64,000 nucleotides of DNA, from NCBI GenBank assembly GCA_051001975.1, contig JBPCMU010000129.1:7811-71810 (forward strand). Reading direction: 5' to 3'. The DNA comes from DATAEG01 sp051001975. GTDB taxonomy: Bacteria; Actinomycetota; Actinomycetes; Mycobacteriales; Jatrophihabitantaceae. How positions within the stretch are numbered: the first letter of the stretch is position 1; each line of letters starts with the position of its first letter. The notes beneath the pieces are model-generated. The model made no database searches. It was not told the DNA's origin and worked only from the letters and a program-made list of their open reading frames with translations. Of the stretch, positions 10,328 to 19,090 are shown piece after piece. The translations under genes were made by a program, and so were the position numbers.

Positions 10328-11428
10328 GTGATCCCTGTATCGACCGTTGTCATTCCGCCTGAGACCGAAGCGCTGGTCAGTGAGGTGTTGCAATCGGGCA
10401 TGCTCGCGCAGGGGCCGATGGTGAAGCGCTTCGAGGATGAGTTCGCTTCCCTCATAGGGGTATCCCATGCGATCGCTGTGAACAACGGCACGACGGCGTT
10501 GGTGGCATCCCTGGAGGTGCTCGACCTCGAGCCGGGCGATGAGGTCCTGACCAGCCCGTTCACCTTCGTGGCAACGTTGAATGCCATCCTCGAGGCCGGT
10601 GCCACCGCCGTCTTCGCCGACATCCGTGAGGACGATTTCTGCCTGGACCCCGGTGCCGCCGATGCTGCGGTCGGCGAGCGCACCAGAGTCCTCATGCCCG
10701 TCCACCTGTACGGCCAGTGCGCCGACATGAACGCGCTCGCCCCACTGGCGCAGCGCCATGGGCTGCGGATGGTCGAGGACGCCGCGCAGGCGCACGCTGC
10801 GTCCATCGGTGATCGACGAGCCGGGTCCTTCGGCCTGGGCTGCTTCTCCTTCTACGGCACGAAGAACGTGACGACCGGCGAAGGCGGCATGATCACTACG
10901 GACGATGACGTGTTAGCTGACCGGCTGCGCGTGCTGCGCAACCAGGGCATGCGGGAGCGCTACGTCTACGAGATGGCCGGGCACAACTATCGGCTGACCG
11001 ATCTGCAGGCGGCGCTGGCGATCCCGCAGCTGGCCCGGATCAAGGAGACCACTCAGCGACGCCAGGCGAATGCGGAGCATCTCATCGCCGGCCTGGCGGA
11101 TGTGCCGGGCCTGCGGTTGCCGAGTCAACTGCCGGGGCGCGGTCACGTCTGGCACCAGTTCACCGTCCGAGTGACGCCCGATGCTCCGATCGATCGTGAC
11201 GAGTTCGTGGCCCTACTGGCTGAGCGTGGCGTCGGATCCGGGATCTACTACCCGCGGCTGGTGTTCGACTACGACTGCTATAGCGATCATCCGAGGGTGA
11301 AGCTGCCGGACGTGCCGGTCGCGGCCGCGGTCACGCGCAGCGTCGTGTCGCTGCCGGTGCACACCCGGTTGAGCATGGCTGAGCTGGACACGATCGTTGC
11401 CACCGTCCGGGACCTGATGCAGGCATGA
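10328..11428 (+). CDS. DegT/DnrJ/EryC1/StrS-family PLP aminotransferase
   Basis: 366 residues from GTG 10328. It has the fold-type I sugar aminotransferase signature: NNGTTALVASLEVL, PVHLYGQCADM, VEDAAQAHAA (PLP-binding Asp) and FSFYGTKNVTTGEGGM (the Lys of GTKN forms the Schiff base). The family transaminates keto-sugar nucleotides with glutamate. Its stop overlaps the dehydrogenase start (ATGA), so the two are coupled. Oxidation at C3 of a UDP-hexose by the dehydrogenase followed by transamination here would give a UDP-3-amino sugar, as in GnnA/GnnB or WlbA/WlbC. The exact sugar cannot be read from the sequence. Confidence 0.9.
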   Translation: MIPVSTVVIPPETEALVSEVLQSGMLAQGPMVKRFEDEFASLIGVSHAIAVNNGTTALVASLEVLDLEPGDEVLTSPFTFVATLNAILEAGATAVFADIREDDFCLDPGAADAAVGERTRVLMPVHLYGQCADMNALAPLAQRHGLRMVEDAAQAHAASIGDRRAGSFGLGCFSFYGTKNVTTGEGGMITTDDDVLADRLRVLRNQGMRERYVYEMAGHNYRLTDLQAALAIPQLARIKETTQRRQANAEHLIAGLADVPGLRLPSQLPGRGHVWHQFTVRVTPDAPIDRDEFVALLAERGVGSGIYYPRLVFDYDCYSDHPRVKLPDVPVAAAVTRSVVSLPVHTRLSMAELDTIVATVRDLMQA

Positions 11429-12390
11429 GCGGGTCAGCACGGCCGCGGATCGCACTCGTCGGCGCAGGCTCGATGGGTTCGTTGCACGCCCGGGTCGTGA
11501 GCCAGTCCGATCGCGTCAACCTCGCCTACGTCGTGGATCCCGACCGGGCCGGCGGCGAGCTGCTGGCTGACCGATTCGGTGCGACCTGGCGGCCCGAGCT
11601 GGAAGCGGCAGAGGTCGATGCCGTGATCGTCGCCGCTGCCACCGAGGCGCATCACTCGGTGGGGAAGGCAGTGCTCGAGCAGGGGCTGCCATTGCTGATG
11701 GAGAAGCCGTTGGCACACCGGCTGGGGGAGGCTGAAGACCTCGTTGCGCTGTCGGCGCAGCGCGACGTGCCGTTGATGTGCGGTCTGTTGGAGCGGTTCA
11801 ACCCCGGCATCCTCACCGCGCTCAGTGTCGTCGAGGAACCGCGGCATGTGACCGCAATTCGCCATTCGCCTTATGTCGCGCGGATCAGGACCGGAGTGTC
11901 CTCGGACCTGTTGATCCACGACGTCGACATCGTGTTGCAGTTCGCCGGCGGCGTCCCGGCCACAGTGCGCGGGTCGTTCGGTTACCTCCATCCCGACTCG
12001 CCGGCGGGTTCGGAGGATGTGGCCGACGCGATGCTCGGCTTCGCGGACGGGATGATCGCGAACGTCTCGGCGAGTCGGATGAGCCAGCGCAAGGTCCGCG
12101 GCTTCACCATTGCCGAGCCCTCCCGCCTCGTGGAGGTGGACATGCTGCGCAACGCGGTGACGATCTACCGCCACGTGCTCAACGAGGCCAGTGCGGACGG
12201 CCTGAGTTACCGCCAGCAGACGATCATCGAGATCCCTGCTCTGGTCTCATCGCGGGAGCCGCTCGCCGCGCAGCTCGACCGGTTCCTCGACCTCGTCACC
12301 GGGGCTGCCGACGCGGCAGCGGAGCGCGACGGCATCCTGCCGGCGCACCGGGTGGTCGAGCAGGTCCGGGCGAACGCCGCCGCGGGCTGA
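11425..12390 (+). CDS. Gfo/Idh/MocA-family sugar dehydrogenase
   Basis: 321 residues. The N-terminal Rossmann fold has ALVGAGSMGSLHARVV, and the family motif appears as PLLMEKPLAH (EKP) near residue 90. A second hallmark is LLIHDVDIVLQFAG near residue 155 (an HDVD-type catalytic motif). Members use NAD(P) to oxidise or reduce sugars and sugar nucleotides. It is translationally coupled (ATGA) to the upstream DegT aminotransferase; with the nearby LpxA-like gene this suggests a C3-oxidation step in amino-sugar nucleotide synthesis. The stop lies 19 bases from that of the convergent GT4 gene. Confidence 0.88.
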   Translation: MSGSARPRIALVGAGSMGSLHARVVSQSDRVNLAYVVDPDRAGGELLADRFGATWRPELEAAEVDAVIVAAATEAHHSVGKAVLEQGLPLLMEKPLAHRLGEAEDLVALSAQRDVPLMCGLLERFNPGILTALSVVEEPRHVTAIRHSPYVARIRTGVSSDLLIHDVDIVLQFAGGVPATVRGSFGYLHPDSPAGSEDVADAMLGFADGMIANVSASRMSQRKVRGFTIAEPSRLVEVDMLRNAVTIYRHVLNEASADGLSYRQQTIIEIPALVSSREPLAAQLDRFLDLVTGAADAAAERDGILPAHRVVEQVRANAAAG

Positions 12391-12409
12391 ACTCGCGGGG
12401 TGAATGGCG

Positions 12410-13606
12410 TCAGGCGTGGGCGGCTGTGGCGACCAGGGACTTCAGGACCGCCAGGTGCTGGTCCACCACGACGTCCATTGCGAAGTGGTGGCGGACCAAC
12501 TCGCGCCCGGCGGCACCGATGTCGGCTCGCGTTGACGCATCGCGTAGGAGACCCACCAGCGCTGCACTGAGTGCCGCCGTGTCGCCCAACTCGACCAGCA
12601 CGACATTCTTTCCGCTCACCAGATCGATGCCGGGGAAGTTGTCCGGCCGGACCGCGACCACGACCGGGACGCCGGCCGCCATGCTCTCCAGCGTCGCGGT
12701 GCCCATCCCATAACCCTGCAGGTCGTGCGCCTCCACATCGGCGGCAGCCAGGTAGTGCGGCACGTCCGCCTTCGGGACCGGGCCCACCGACGTCACGGCG
12801 TGCTCCACACCCAATTCCCGGGCGCGGCGCTGGAACACGTCGTAGTAGACGTGCCCCACGACCAGCACCCGCGCCTCCGGCACCTGCGCGAGCACTGCGG
12901 GGAGTGCTTCGACGAGTGCGGTCCGATCACGCAACGGGATGACGTGCCCCAGCGAGACGATGAGCGGCGCATCGCCGAGGCCGTGCCGGCTGCGCACCAC
13001 GTCGGCTCCGCCCCCGGTCATCCGCGACGGATCCACACCCACCGGGATGTAGTCCAGCCCGGAGTACCGACCGCGGTAACGGTCCTTGATGTACTCGTCC
13101 ATCTGAACGTCCATGACGACGATGCGTGGGCGGTAGGAGCGCAACACCGGGGCGACCATCAGCCGGTCGAGCCACCGGAACACTCCGTGATAGTGAGCCT
13201 TCGGGTTCTCCAGCCTGGTGTGCACGGACAGCAGAGCCGGAATCCTGTGGCGCTTCGCGTACCGCGCCGTGGCCCAGGTCAGATCGAAGAACTGGCCGTG
13301 CTGGTGGATGACCTCCGGGCGGAACTCGTCCAGTAACGCGCGAAGCCGCCGCGGTCGGGACGGTCGCATGGTGAATGACATGTCGAAGCTCACCGACAGC
13401 CGGGTCTGGGGTATAGCTGCGGAGGGCAACCGCACGACGCGAAGTCCCGGCGCGAGTTGCTCGTCCGCCGGTGCGCCTTGGTAGGCCGCGGTCAGTACCA
13501 GCACCTCGTGTCCGGCGCGGGCGTAGCCGCGAGCCAACGCATCGGACAGGTGCGCGCTTCCGCCCACCCGCGGCGGGTAAAAATTGTTCACCACGAGAAT
13601 GCGCAT
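12410..13606 (-). CDS. GT4-family glycosyltransferase
   Basis: 398 residues, GT-B fold. The N-terminus is MRILVVNNFYPPRVGGSAH, with the glycine-rich acceptor loop of GT4 enzymes; VIHQHGQFFDL and LSVHTRLENP follow. The C-terminal half has the donor-site segment GMGTATLESMAAGVPVV, whose Glu belongs to the E-x7-E motif that binds the nucleotide sugar. No membrane helix, so it is cytoplasmic or peripheral and would act on a lipid-linked acceptor. It is the last gene of a four-gene operon and its ATG overlaps the stop of the acetyltransferase gene. Donor and linkage unknown. Confidence 0.9.
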   Translation of the reverse strand: MRILVVNNFYPPRVGGSAHLSDALARGYARAGHEVLVLTAAYQGAPADEQLAPGLRVVRLPSAAIPQTRLSVSFDMSFTMRPSRPRRLRALLDEFRPEVIHQHGQFFDLTWATARYAKRHRIPALLSVHTRLENPKAHYHGVFRWLDRLMVAPVLRSYRPRIVVMDVQMDEYIKDRYRGRYSGLDYIPVGVDPSRMTGGGADVVRSRHGLGDAPLIVSLGHVIPLRDRTALVEALPAVLAQVPEARVLVVGHVYYDVFQRRARELGVEHAVTSVGPVPKADVPHYLAAADVEAHDLQGYGMGTATLESMAAGVPVVVAVRPDNFPGIDLVSGKNVVLVELGDTAALSAALVGLLRDASTRADIGAAGRELVRHHFAMDVVVDQHLAVLKSLVATAAHA

Positions 13607-14076
13607 CAGGAGTCCGTTCCCGCCGCGAACGGCCCGAACCGCACCTCGCCACCGTCAAGGATGACCTCTGCTGCTCGCCTGGCCGGTACACCGGAGACGA
13701 CGGTGCCCGCCGCGACGTCACGGGTCACCACAGCACCGGCGGCGACCACTGCACCGTCGCCGATCGTGACGCCCATGTTCACCACCGCGTTCGCGCCGAT
13801 GAACACGTGGTCACCGATGGTGGTGGGTTGCCGCTGCACCTCTGGGAACGCGCGACCGGAGACGCACCGCCGCACCGACGAATGGGTGTAGATCTGCGCG
13901 CCGCATGAGATGTCGCAGCCGGCGCCGATCGTGAGTCCACCGGAGCCGTCTATGACGGTGAAGGCTCCGATCCAGGTGCCCGGGCCGATCTCCGGCTCAC
14001 CGATGATCCAGGCGTGTCTGTGGTACGGATTCGGCGGCAGTTCGTCCGGGCGGCTCTCCCCAGGGCTCAGACTCAC
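13606..14076 (-). CDS. Hexapeptide-repeat sugar O/N-acetyltransferase
   Basis: 156 residues from GTG 14074-14076; the GTGA overlaps the epimerase stop. Left-handed beta-helix repeats (IGEPEIGPGTWIGAF, then TTIGDHVFIGANAVVNMGV and TIGDGAVVAAGAVVTRDV) end in a typical VSGVPARR cap. The His in IYTHSSV is a plausible catalytic residue. Such small enzymes acetylate amino or hydroxyl groups of nucleotide sugars with acetyl-CoA. In the operon aminotransferase, epimerase, acetyltransferase, GT4 it could acetylate the amino sugar made by 15005-16156. The longer open frame upstream is not used because it lies inside the epimerase gene. Confidence 0.85.
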   Translation of the reverse strand: MSLSPGESRPDELPPNPYHRHAWIIGEPEIGPGTWIGAFTVIDGSGGLTIGAGCDISCGAQIYTHSSVRRCVSGRAFPEVQRQPTTIGDHVFIGANAVVNMGVTIGDGAVVAAGAVVTRDVAAGTVVSGVPARRAAEVILDGGEVRFGPFAAGTDS

Positions 14077-15008
14077 GCCATCGACCGCTTCACCAGGTTG
14101 GTCATGCCCTCCTCTACCGAGATGGTCGGCTCGAACCCGAGGACCTCGCGGGCGCGGGTGGTGTCTGCGGCCCGGCGAGCCACCAGGACCTCGCGCGGGT
14201 TGAACTGCGGTTCTACGTCGGCGCCGACGGCATCGATGAGAATGCGGGCCAGGGTGGCGATCGAGGTGTCGATGCCGGTCCCGATGTTGACCGGCATGTT
14301 GTCCTGCTCCGCCTCCAACGCCAGGACGGTGCCCCGGGCGATGTCGTGGACGTGTATGAAATCCATCGACTGCTCGCCCTTGCCGTCGATCACCGGGGGC
14401 TGTCCCTGCTGCAGGCGCGCTACGAAGTGGTTGATGACTGAGGTGTAGTACGCGGTGGTCTTCTGCCCCTCGCCGTACACGTTGAAGAAGCGCGGTGCGA
14501 TCCACGACAGGCCACTGCGACGCTGGTAGAAACCGAGCAGGTCCTCGCCGGCCCGCTTGCTGATGCAGTACGGGGTGAGCGGGTGCAGCGGGTCGTCCTC
14601 GTGCATCGGGATCTTCTCCGGGTCGCCGTATACCGATGCACTGGACGCGAATACCACCCGGCGGACCCCGTGATCGGCGGCTGCGGCGAAAACGTTGTGG
14701 TTGCCCACCATGTTGATGTCGATGCTTTCGTAAGGATCCGCCTGGCTTTTATTGATGCTCACCGCGGCGAAGTGGATCACTGACTCGCAGCCCTTCATCG
14801 CCTGGTGCACGGCGCCGCCGTACCGTACGTCCTGGTCGATCAGCTCGACCCGACCTGTGGCGGTGAGCTCAGCGACTCGGTCGCGGTCGCCGCGGAACAT
14901 GTTGTCGAACAGCCGCACGTTGTAACCGCGGTCGAGCAGCATCGGGATGACGTGCATTCCGATGAAACCCGCGCCGCCGGTGAAGAAGACCGTCTTCGGT
15001 TCAGTCAT
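14073..15008 (-). CDS. NAD-dependent nucleotide-sugar epimerase/dehydratase (extended SDR)
   Basis: 311 residues from ATG 15008 with AGGAGC upstream. It has FFTGGAGFIGMHVIP (NAD-binding GxxGxxG), FAAVSINKS, VFASSASVYGDPEKIP and a YCISK catalytic Y-x3-K motif. It continues APRFFNVYGEGQK and ends DTTRAREVLGFEP, as in UDP-glucose 4-epimerase-like enzymes. ATGA overlap with the aminotransferase stop and GTGA overlap with the acetyltransferase start indicate one tightly coupled operon. It may be a 4-epimerase or a dehydratase; the precise reaction is not decided by the motifs. Confidence 0.88.
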   Translation of the reverse strand: MTEPKTVFFTGGAGFIGMHVIPMLLDRGYNVRLFDNMFRGDRDRVAELTATGRVELIDQDVRYGGAVHQAMKGCESVIHFAAVSINKSQADPYESIDINMVGNHNVFAAAADHGVRRVVFASSASVYGDPEKIPMHEDDPLHPLTPYCISKRAGEDLLGFYQRRSGLSWIAPRFFNVYGEGQKTTAYYTSVINHFVARLQQGQPPVIDGKGEQSMDFIHVHDIARGTVLALEAEQDNMPVNIGTGIDTSIATLARILIDAVGADVEPQFNPREVLVARRAADTTRAREVLGFEPTISVEEGMTNLVKRSMA

Positions 15009-16156
15009 GTGCTCGTTGCTCCTTGTGGCTGCTGAATTTTCACCGCGTTGCGTACCGCGTCGGCGACGATCTGGACGTGGTCGTCGGAGAGGTTGGCGTG
15101 CATGGGGATGGCCAGATGGCGGAGGAAGATATCGGCCGACACCGGGCACTCCGGCTGCGGTCCGTACACCGGCTGAACGTGAGAGGCATAGGTGCCGATG
15201 TTGCACTGCACGCCGTTGTTGCGGAGGTACGCCGCGACGCGCCCGCGCTCGACACCAGGCGCCAGCGTCAGAACGTAGGACTGCCAGGCCGTTTGCCGAT
15301 CGGGAAGCTCGACCGGAAGCTGCAGCTGGTCCACATCGCCGAGGAGTTCTGCGTAACCAGCGGCTACCCGTCGCCGGGCGGCGAGCAGGGTGGGCAGCCG
15401 ATCCAGTTGGGCCCATACGACTGCGGCGGCTATCTCCGACAATTTGTAGTTCCAGCCGAGCTCGTCGAACACCGGGACCGGCAGATCGGTGGACCCGGCG
15501 CGGCTGAACGCACTCTCGATACCGAAGAAGTGCATCTTCCTCACCTGGGTGAGCAGATCGGCGTCGTCGGTCGTGATCGCCCCGCCCTCGCCAGAGGTGA
15601 TGCCCTTACGCCCGTGGAAGGAGAAACACGCGGCGTCGGCGAGGCTGCCGGTCGGCCGGTCTTTGTACGTGGCGCCGACCGAGCACGCCGCGTCCTCCAG
15701 AAGCCACAGCCCACGCTTGTCGGTGACGGCGCGCAGCTCGTCATAGTCGGCCGGCATGCCGAATGAGTCGACGGCGATGACACCGACGGTGCGCGGTGTG
15801 ACAGCGGCCTCGACTGCCGCCGGGTCGACCGTCCAAATGTCCGGCCGGACGTCGGCGAAGACAGGCTCGGCGCCGGTGTAGCGGACCGCATGACCGGTCG
15901 CCGGGAAGGTGTAGTCCGCGACGATCACCTCGTCGCCCGGCCCGGCGCCGAGCGCCTGTACCGCGAGGTGCAGGGCTGCAGTGCAGTTGTTCAGGGTGAT
16001 CGACGCGGTGGTTCCGCACAGTTGGGCGAAGCGTTGCTCGAAGGCCTTGCCCACCGGACCCTGGCCGGCGACCCAACCTGACTTGAAAACCTCCCCCACC
16101 GCGGCGAGTTCCTCCTCGCCCAAGGTCGGTTGCCCGAGCGCAATCGTTTCTCGCAT
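15005..16156 (-). CDS. DegT/DnrJ/EryC1/StrS-family PLP aminotransferase
   Basis: 383 residues from ATG 16156, chosen because GAGGAG lies just upstream and MRETIALGQPTLGEEE is the usual family N-terminus. Motifs: LNNCTAALHLAVQALG, DEVIVADYTFPAT, LLEDAACSVGATY and CFSFHGRKGITSGEGG, where Lys of GRKG binds PLP. Reaction: glutamate-dependent transamination of a 4-keto (or 3-keto) nucleotide sugar. First gene of the four-gene minus-strand operon ending at 12410, so its product probably passes to the acetyltransferase and then the GT4 enzyme. It is distinct from the DegT protein at 10328-11428 (SFHGRKG versus SFYGTKN). Confidence 0.9.
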   Translation of the reverse strand: MRETIALGQPTLGEEELAAVGEVFKSGWVAGQGPVGKAFEQRFAQLCGTTASITLNNCTAALHLAVQALGAGPGDEVIVADYTFPATGHAVRYTGAEPVFADVRPDIWTVDPAAVEAAVTPRTVGVIAVDSFGMPADYDELRAVTDKRGLWLLEDAACSVGATYKDRPTGSLADAACFSFHGRKGITSGEGGAITTDDADLLTQVRKMHFFGIESAFSRAGSTDLPVPVFDELGWNYKLSEIAAAVVWAQLDRLPTLLAARRRVAAGYAELLGDVDQLQLPVELPDRQTAWQSYVLTLAPGVERGRVAAYLRNNGVQCNIGTYASHVQPVYGPQPECPVSADIFLRHLAIPMHANLSDDHVQIVADAVRNAVKIQQPQGATST

Positions 16157-16215
16157 CAATCTCCTCGTGACTGGCCACCGACCGTCCGTGCGGGGCTGAA
16201 TTAGTCTAGATCCTC

Positions 16216-17409
16216 GTGAGCACCCCACCTCGCTATGTCGTCATCGGCGGAGGGATTATCGGCCTTGCGGTGGCGGATCGGATCGCCATGGCCCGGCCGA
16301 CCGCCCGGATAACCGTTATCGAGAAGGAAGACCGTTGGGCAGCGCATCAGACCGGACGTAACAGCGGGGTGGTGCATTCCGGCCTGTACTACAAGCCGGG
16401 CAGTTACAAGGCCACGATGTGCCGGGCCGGCGCCGAGTCGATGATCGGCTTCGCGCAGCAGAACGACGTGGCCGTCGAGCGCTGCGGCAAATTGGTCGTG
16501 GCCACCAGCGCTGATCAACTGCCCCGGCTTCGGGCCCTCGCCGACCGCGGCAAGCAGAACGGGCTGAACGTGCGTGAGCTGGACCGGAGCGCTGCCCGCG
16601 AGATCGAGCCGCACGTGGAGTGCGTTGCAGCGCTACACGTACCGGAGACCGGGATCATCGACTACCGCGGCGTGTGCGCCGCCCTGGTCAGGCGGCTCAC
16701 CGATCATGGCGCGGACCTGAGGTTGTCCACCGCCGTTCTCGGCCTGCAGCCCGGGCGGCGCGCCACGGTCGTGCAGACCGCAGCAGGCGAATTCGACGCC
16801 GACGGGGTGGTGAACTGCGCAGGTCTGCAGAGCGACCTGGTCGCCCGCCTCGCCGGCGATCGGTCCCAAGCCCGGATCATCCCGTTTCGAGGCGAGTACT
16901 TCGAGCTGCGCCCGGAACGGCATCACCTCGTCCGGTCCTTGATCTATCCGGTACCGGATCCGCTCTTTCCGTTCCTCGGCGTGCATCTGACGCGGATGAT
17001 CGGCGGAGGGGTACACGCCGGCCCCAACGCGGTGCTCGCGCTGGCCCGGGAGGGCTACCGGTGGCGCACGGTGCGGCCGGCGGAATTGGCCGGAACGCTG
17101 GGCTATCCGGGTTTCTGGCGGCTGGCGGCACGACACGCGAAGGCCGGTGCCACCGAGATCGCGCGTTCGCTGTCCCGGCACCGGTTCGCCGAAAGCCTGC
17201 GAGCGTTGGTGCCCGAGATCGCCGACGCCGATCTCGTCCCGGCCCCGGCTGGCGTGCGTGCTCAGGCCGTGCTGCGGGACGGGTCTCTGGTCGATGATTT
17301 CCTGGTGGAGCGCGCCGGCCGCGTCGTGCATGTGCTCAATGCACCCTCACCTGCGGCGACCAGTGCATTCGAGATCGCGAAGCGCGTCGAGTCGCTGTTG
17401 CCTGCCTGA
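16216..17409 (+). CDS. lhgO: L-2-hydroxyglutarate oxidase
   Basis: 397 residues from GTG 16216. The FAD-binding Rossmann motif is VVIGGGIIGLAVADRI, followed by the LhgO hallmark QTGRNSGVVHSGLYYKPGS and later VPETGIIDYRGV. The C-terminus has the family ending PSPAATSAFEIAKRV. LhgO oxidises L-2-hydroxyglutarate to 2-oxoglutarate, a metabolite-repair function, and the length matches the family. It sits alone between two polysaccharide operons, 59 bases from the divergent aminotransferase operon and five bases from the convergent GT2 gene, so no direct link to glycan synthesis is implied. Confidence 0.9.
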   Translation: MSTPPRYVVIGGGIIGLAVADRIAMARPTARITVIEKEDRWAAHQTGRNSGVVHSGLYYKPGSYKATMCRAGAESMIGFAQQNDVAVERCGKLVVATSADQLPRLRALADRGKQNGLNVRELDRSAAREIEPHVECVAALHVPETGIIDYRGVCAALVRRLTDHGADLRLSTAVLGLQPGRRATVVQTAAGEFDADGVVNCAGLQSDLVARLAGDRSQARIIPFRGEYFELRPERHHLVRSLIYPVPDPLFPFLGVHLTRMIGGGVHAGPNAVLALAREGYRWRTVRPAELAGTLGYPGFWRLAARHAKAGATEIARSLSRHRFAESLRALVPEIADADLVPAPAGVRAQAVLRDGSLVDDFLVERAGRVVHVLNAPSPAATSAFEIAKRVESLLPA

Positions 17410-17414
17410 CCTGA

Positions 17415-18284
17415 TCAGATCAGCGGTGGCCGGCCGGCTCTCGCCATCCGCCAGACTGTCCGCCACTGCATCGGTCGACGTGGCCCGGCATCCTCGCGGA
17501 ACCCCTCGACCGCACCGCGCCACGAGTCGTGCAGCGCTTCCCGGCTCCGGATCCGCGCCAGGGTCAGCGCGGCCCAGACGGTCAGATAGGTCGCGGCCAG
17601 CGGCGCCGGCAACCGGCGGCGGGCCAGGAACACCCGGTTTCGCACCGACAGCTCGTGGTACTCCGCGTGCCGGGTCGGCGCGATCGCCGGATGCAGTACC
17701 ACCAGATCTCCGGCATAGCGCACTCTGGCGCCGGCGTCCCAGACGGCCCAGGCCAGATCGATGCCTTCGTGGGCGTAGAAGAAACCGGCGGCCCAGCCGC
17801 CGATCCTGTCGAAAAGCTCGCGGCGCATCGCCACGGCGCCCTCCCACAGCGCCGTGATGTCGCTGGATCTGGACGGGTCTCCCACCCGCAACCGGGGCGT
17901 CCAGCGACGTGGCGCCGGCCTGCCGTCGGTGGCCAGCACCCGGGGCTGGATCAAACCGATATCCGGTGCGGCGGCGAAGATCCGCGCCATCCGAGCCAGG
18001 GTGTCCGGGTCGCGCAGGCTCGCATCGTCATCGAGGAAGAACAGCAACTCGCCCTGCACGTGTGGCACTCCGGCGTTGCGCCCGGCGGGGATTCCGACGT
18101 TGTCCGGTAGTCCTACGGCGCGCACGCCGTCCGGAAGCCCGACGGGCTGCCAACCATTGCCGACGACCACCACGTCGATGTCGACATCGACCTGGCCGAG
18201 GAGACTGCGCAAGCCGCTGTCCAGATCCTCGGGCCGTTGCCCCTGGGTGAGTACGACGATTCCGTACTGCGGTCGATCGCTCAC
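17415..18284 (-). CDS. GT2-family glycosyltransferase
   Basis: 289 residues from GTG 18284 (VSDRPQYGIVVLTQGQ), overlapping the upstream stop as GTGA. GT-A features: IVVLTQGQRPEDLDSGLRSL, then NVGIPAGRNAG, and the metal-binding FFLDDDASLRD. ALWEGAVAMRRELFDRIGGW is a rhamnosyltransferase-like segment, and YAHEGIDLAWAVWDAGAR follows. No signal peptide. It closes the operon with a CDP-alcohol phosphotransferase and a CDP-glycerol transferase-like gene, so it may decorate or prime the same polymer. The donor sugar is unknown. Confidence 0.88.
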   Translation of the reverse strand: MSDRPQYGIVVLTQGQRPEDLDSGLRSLLGQVDVDIDVVVVGNGWQPVGLPDGVRAVGLPDNVGIPAGRNAGVPHVQGELLFFLDDDASLRDPDTLARMARIFAAAPDIGLIQPRVLATDGRPAPRRWTPRLRVGDPSRSSDITALWEGAVAMRRELFDRIGGWAAGFFYAHEGIDLAWAVWDAGARVRYAGDLVVLHPAIAPTRHAEYHELSVRNRVFLARRRLPAPLAATYLTVWAALTLARIRSREALHDSWRGAVEGFREDAGPRRPMQWRTVWRMARAGRPPLI

Positions 18285-19090
18285 AACCTGCGGACCCGGT
18301 CGGAGGTCACGATCGCCACGAAGTGCCCCACTACCGACAGCATCGCGAGTGGCACCAACGCCACAGCCAGCGCCCGGGTCCCGGTGAGATCGCCGGCAAT
18401 GACGTCGACGACCGCGAAGACGAGGATGACGAGGGTCAGCTCGATCGAGTGGTAGATGCGGTGGAACGGAAGGAATCGCGCGGCGCTGCGCAGACGGGCC
18501 AACCAACCGTTGCGGGGCTCGCTGACCTTCGCCGTGTCGGTCAAGCCCTCCAGCCCCGCCGCGGCCCGCGCCGCGTGCACCATGTCATTCAACGCCTTGT
18601 TAAGGCACAACAACCAGGCCAGCAGCGCGCCCAGTGCGACCCACCCGAGGTGGTGGTGGATCTGCCCGATGCCACCGGCCGCACGGACACCCAGAGCGAC
18701 CGCGATCAACGTCTCGACGGTGTAGTGGCCGAACTTGTCGAGGAACACCCCTTGTGGGCTCGAGGTGGCCCGCCATCGAGCCACCTCGCCATCGCAGGCG
18801 TCCCACATCATCTGCAGCTGAGTGAGCACTACGGCGAGGATCGCGCCGGCTATCGATGGCATCAGCAGCGAGCAGGCGGCCAGCCAACCGGAGACGATCA
18901 TCAGCCACGTCACCCCATTGGCGCTGATCCCGGTAGGCAGCAGCAGCCGGGTTACGTAAGGCGAGAGGCGGCGCATGTAGAGGTCGCCGGTCCAATGCTC
19001 GGCGGTGCGGCGGCCACGGACCGACGGCGGCTGCGTCACTTTGCGCAACTGCGCGATGGTCGGCCGGCTGGGCCGGATCACGTCCGTCAT
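18281..19090 (-). CDS. CDP-alcohol phosphotransferase family membrane protein
   Basis: 269 residues from ATG 19090; ATGA overlaps the upstream stop. About six membrane helices. The family signature D-G-x2-A-R-x8-G-x3-D-x3-D is present from Asp100 to His122, but the last Asp is His122 (DACDGEVAR, then QGVFLDKFGHY). Enzymes of this family join the phosphoryl group of a CDP-alcohol to a hydroxyl acceptor in the membrane. With the neighbouring CDP-glycerol-transferase-like and GT2 genes, a role in a polyol-phosphate or phospho-glycolipid surface polymer is likely. The last Asp normally acts as the base, so the His is notable. Confidence 0.85.
   Translation of the reverse strand: MTDVIRPSRPTIAQLRKVTQPPSVRGRRTAEHWTGDLYMRRLSPYVTRLLLPTGISANGVTWLMIVSGWLAACSLLMPSIAGAILAVVLTQLQMMWDACDGEVARWRATSSPQGVFLDKFGHYTVETLIAVALGVRAAGGIGQIHHHLGWVALGALLAWLLCLNKALNDMVHAARAAAGLEGLTDTAKVSEPRNGWLARLRSAARFLPFHRIYHSIELTLVILVFAVVDVIAGDLTGTRALAVALVPLAMLSVVGHFVAIVTSDRVRRL

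Noticed and set aside
10240..10806. A minus-strand frame that would extend the acyltransferase upstream
   Set aside because: It lies in another frame over the DegT gene; the LpxA-like start at 10243 has its own ribosome site and family N-terminus.
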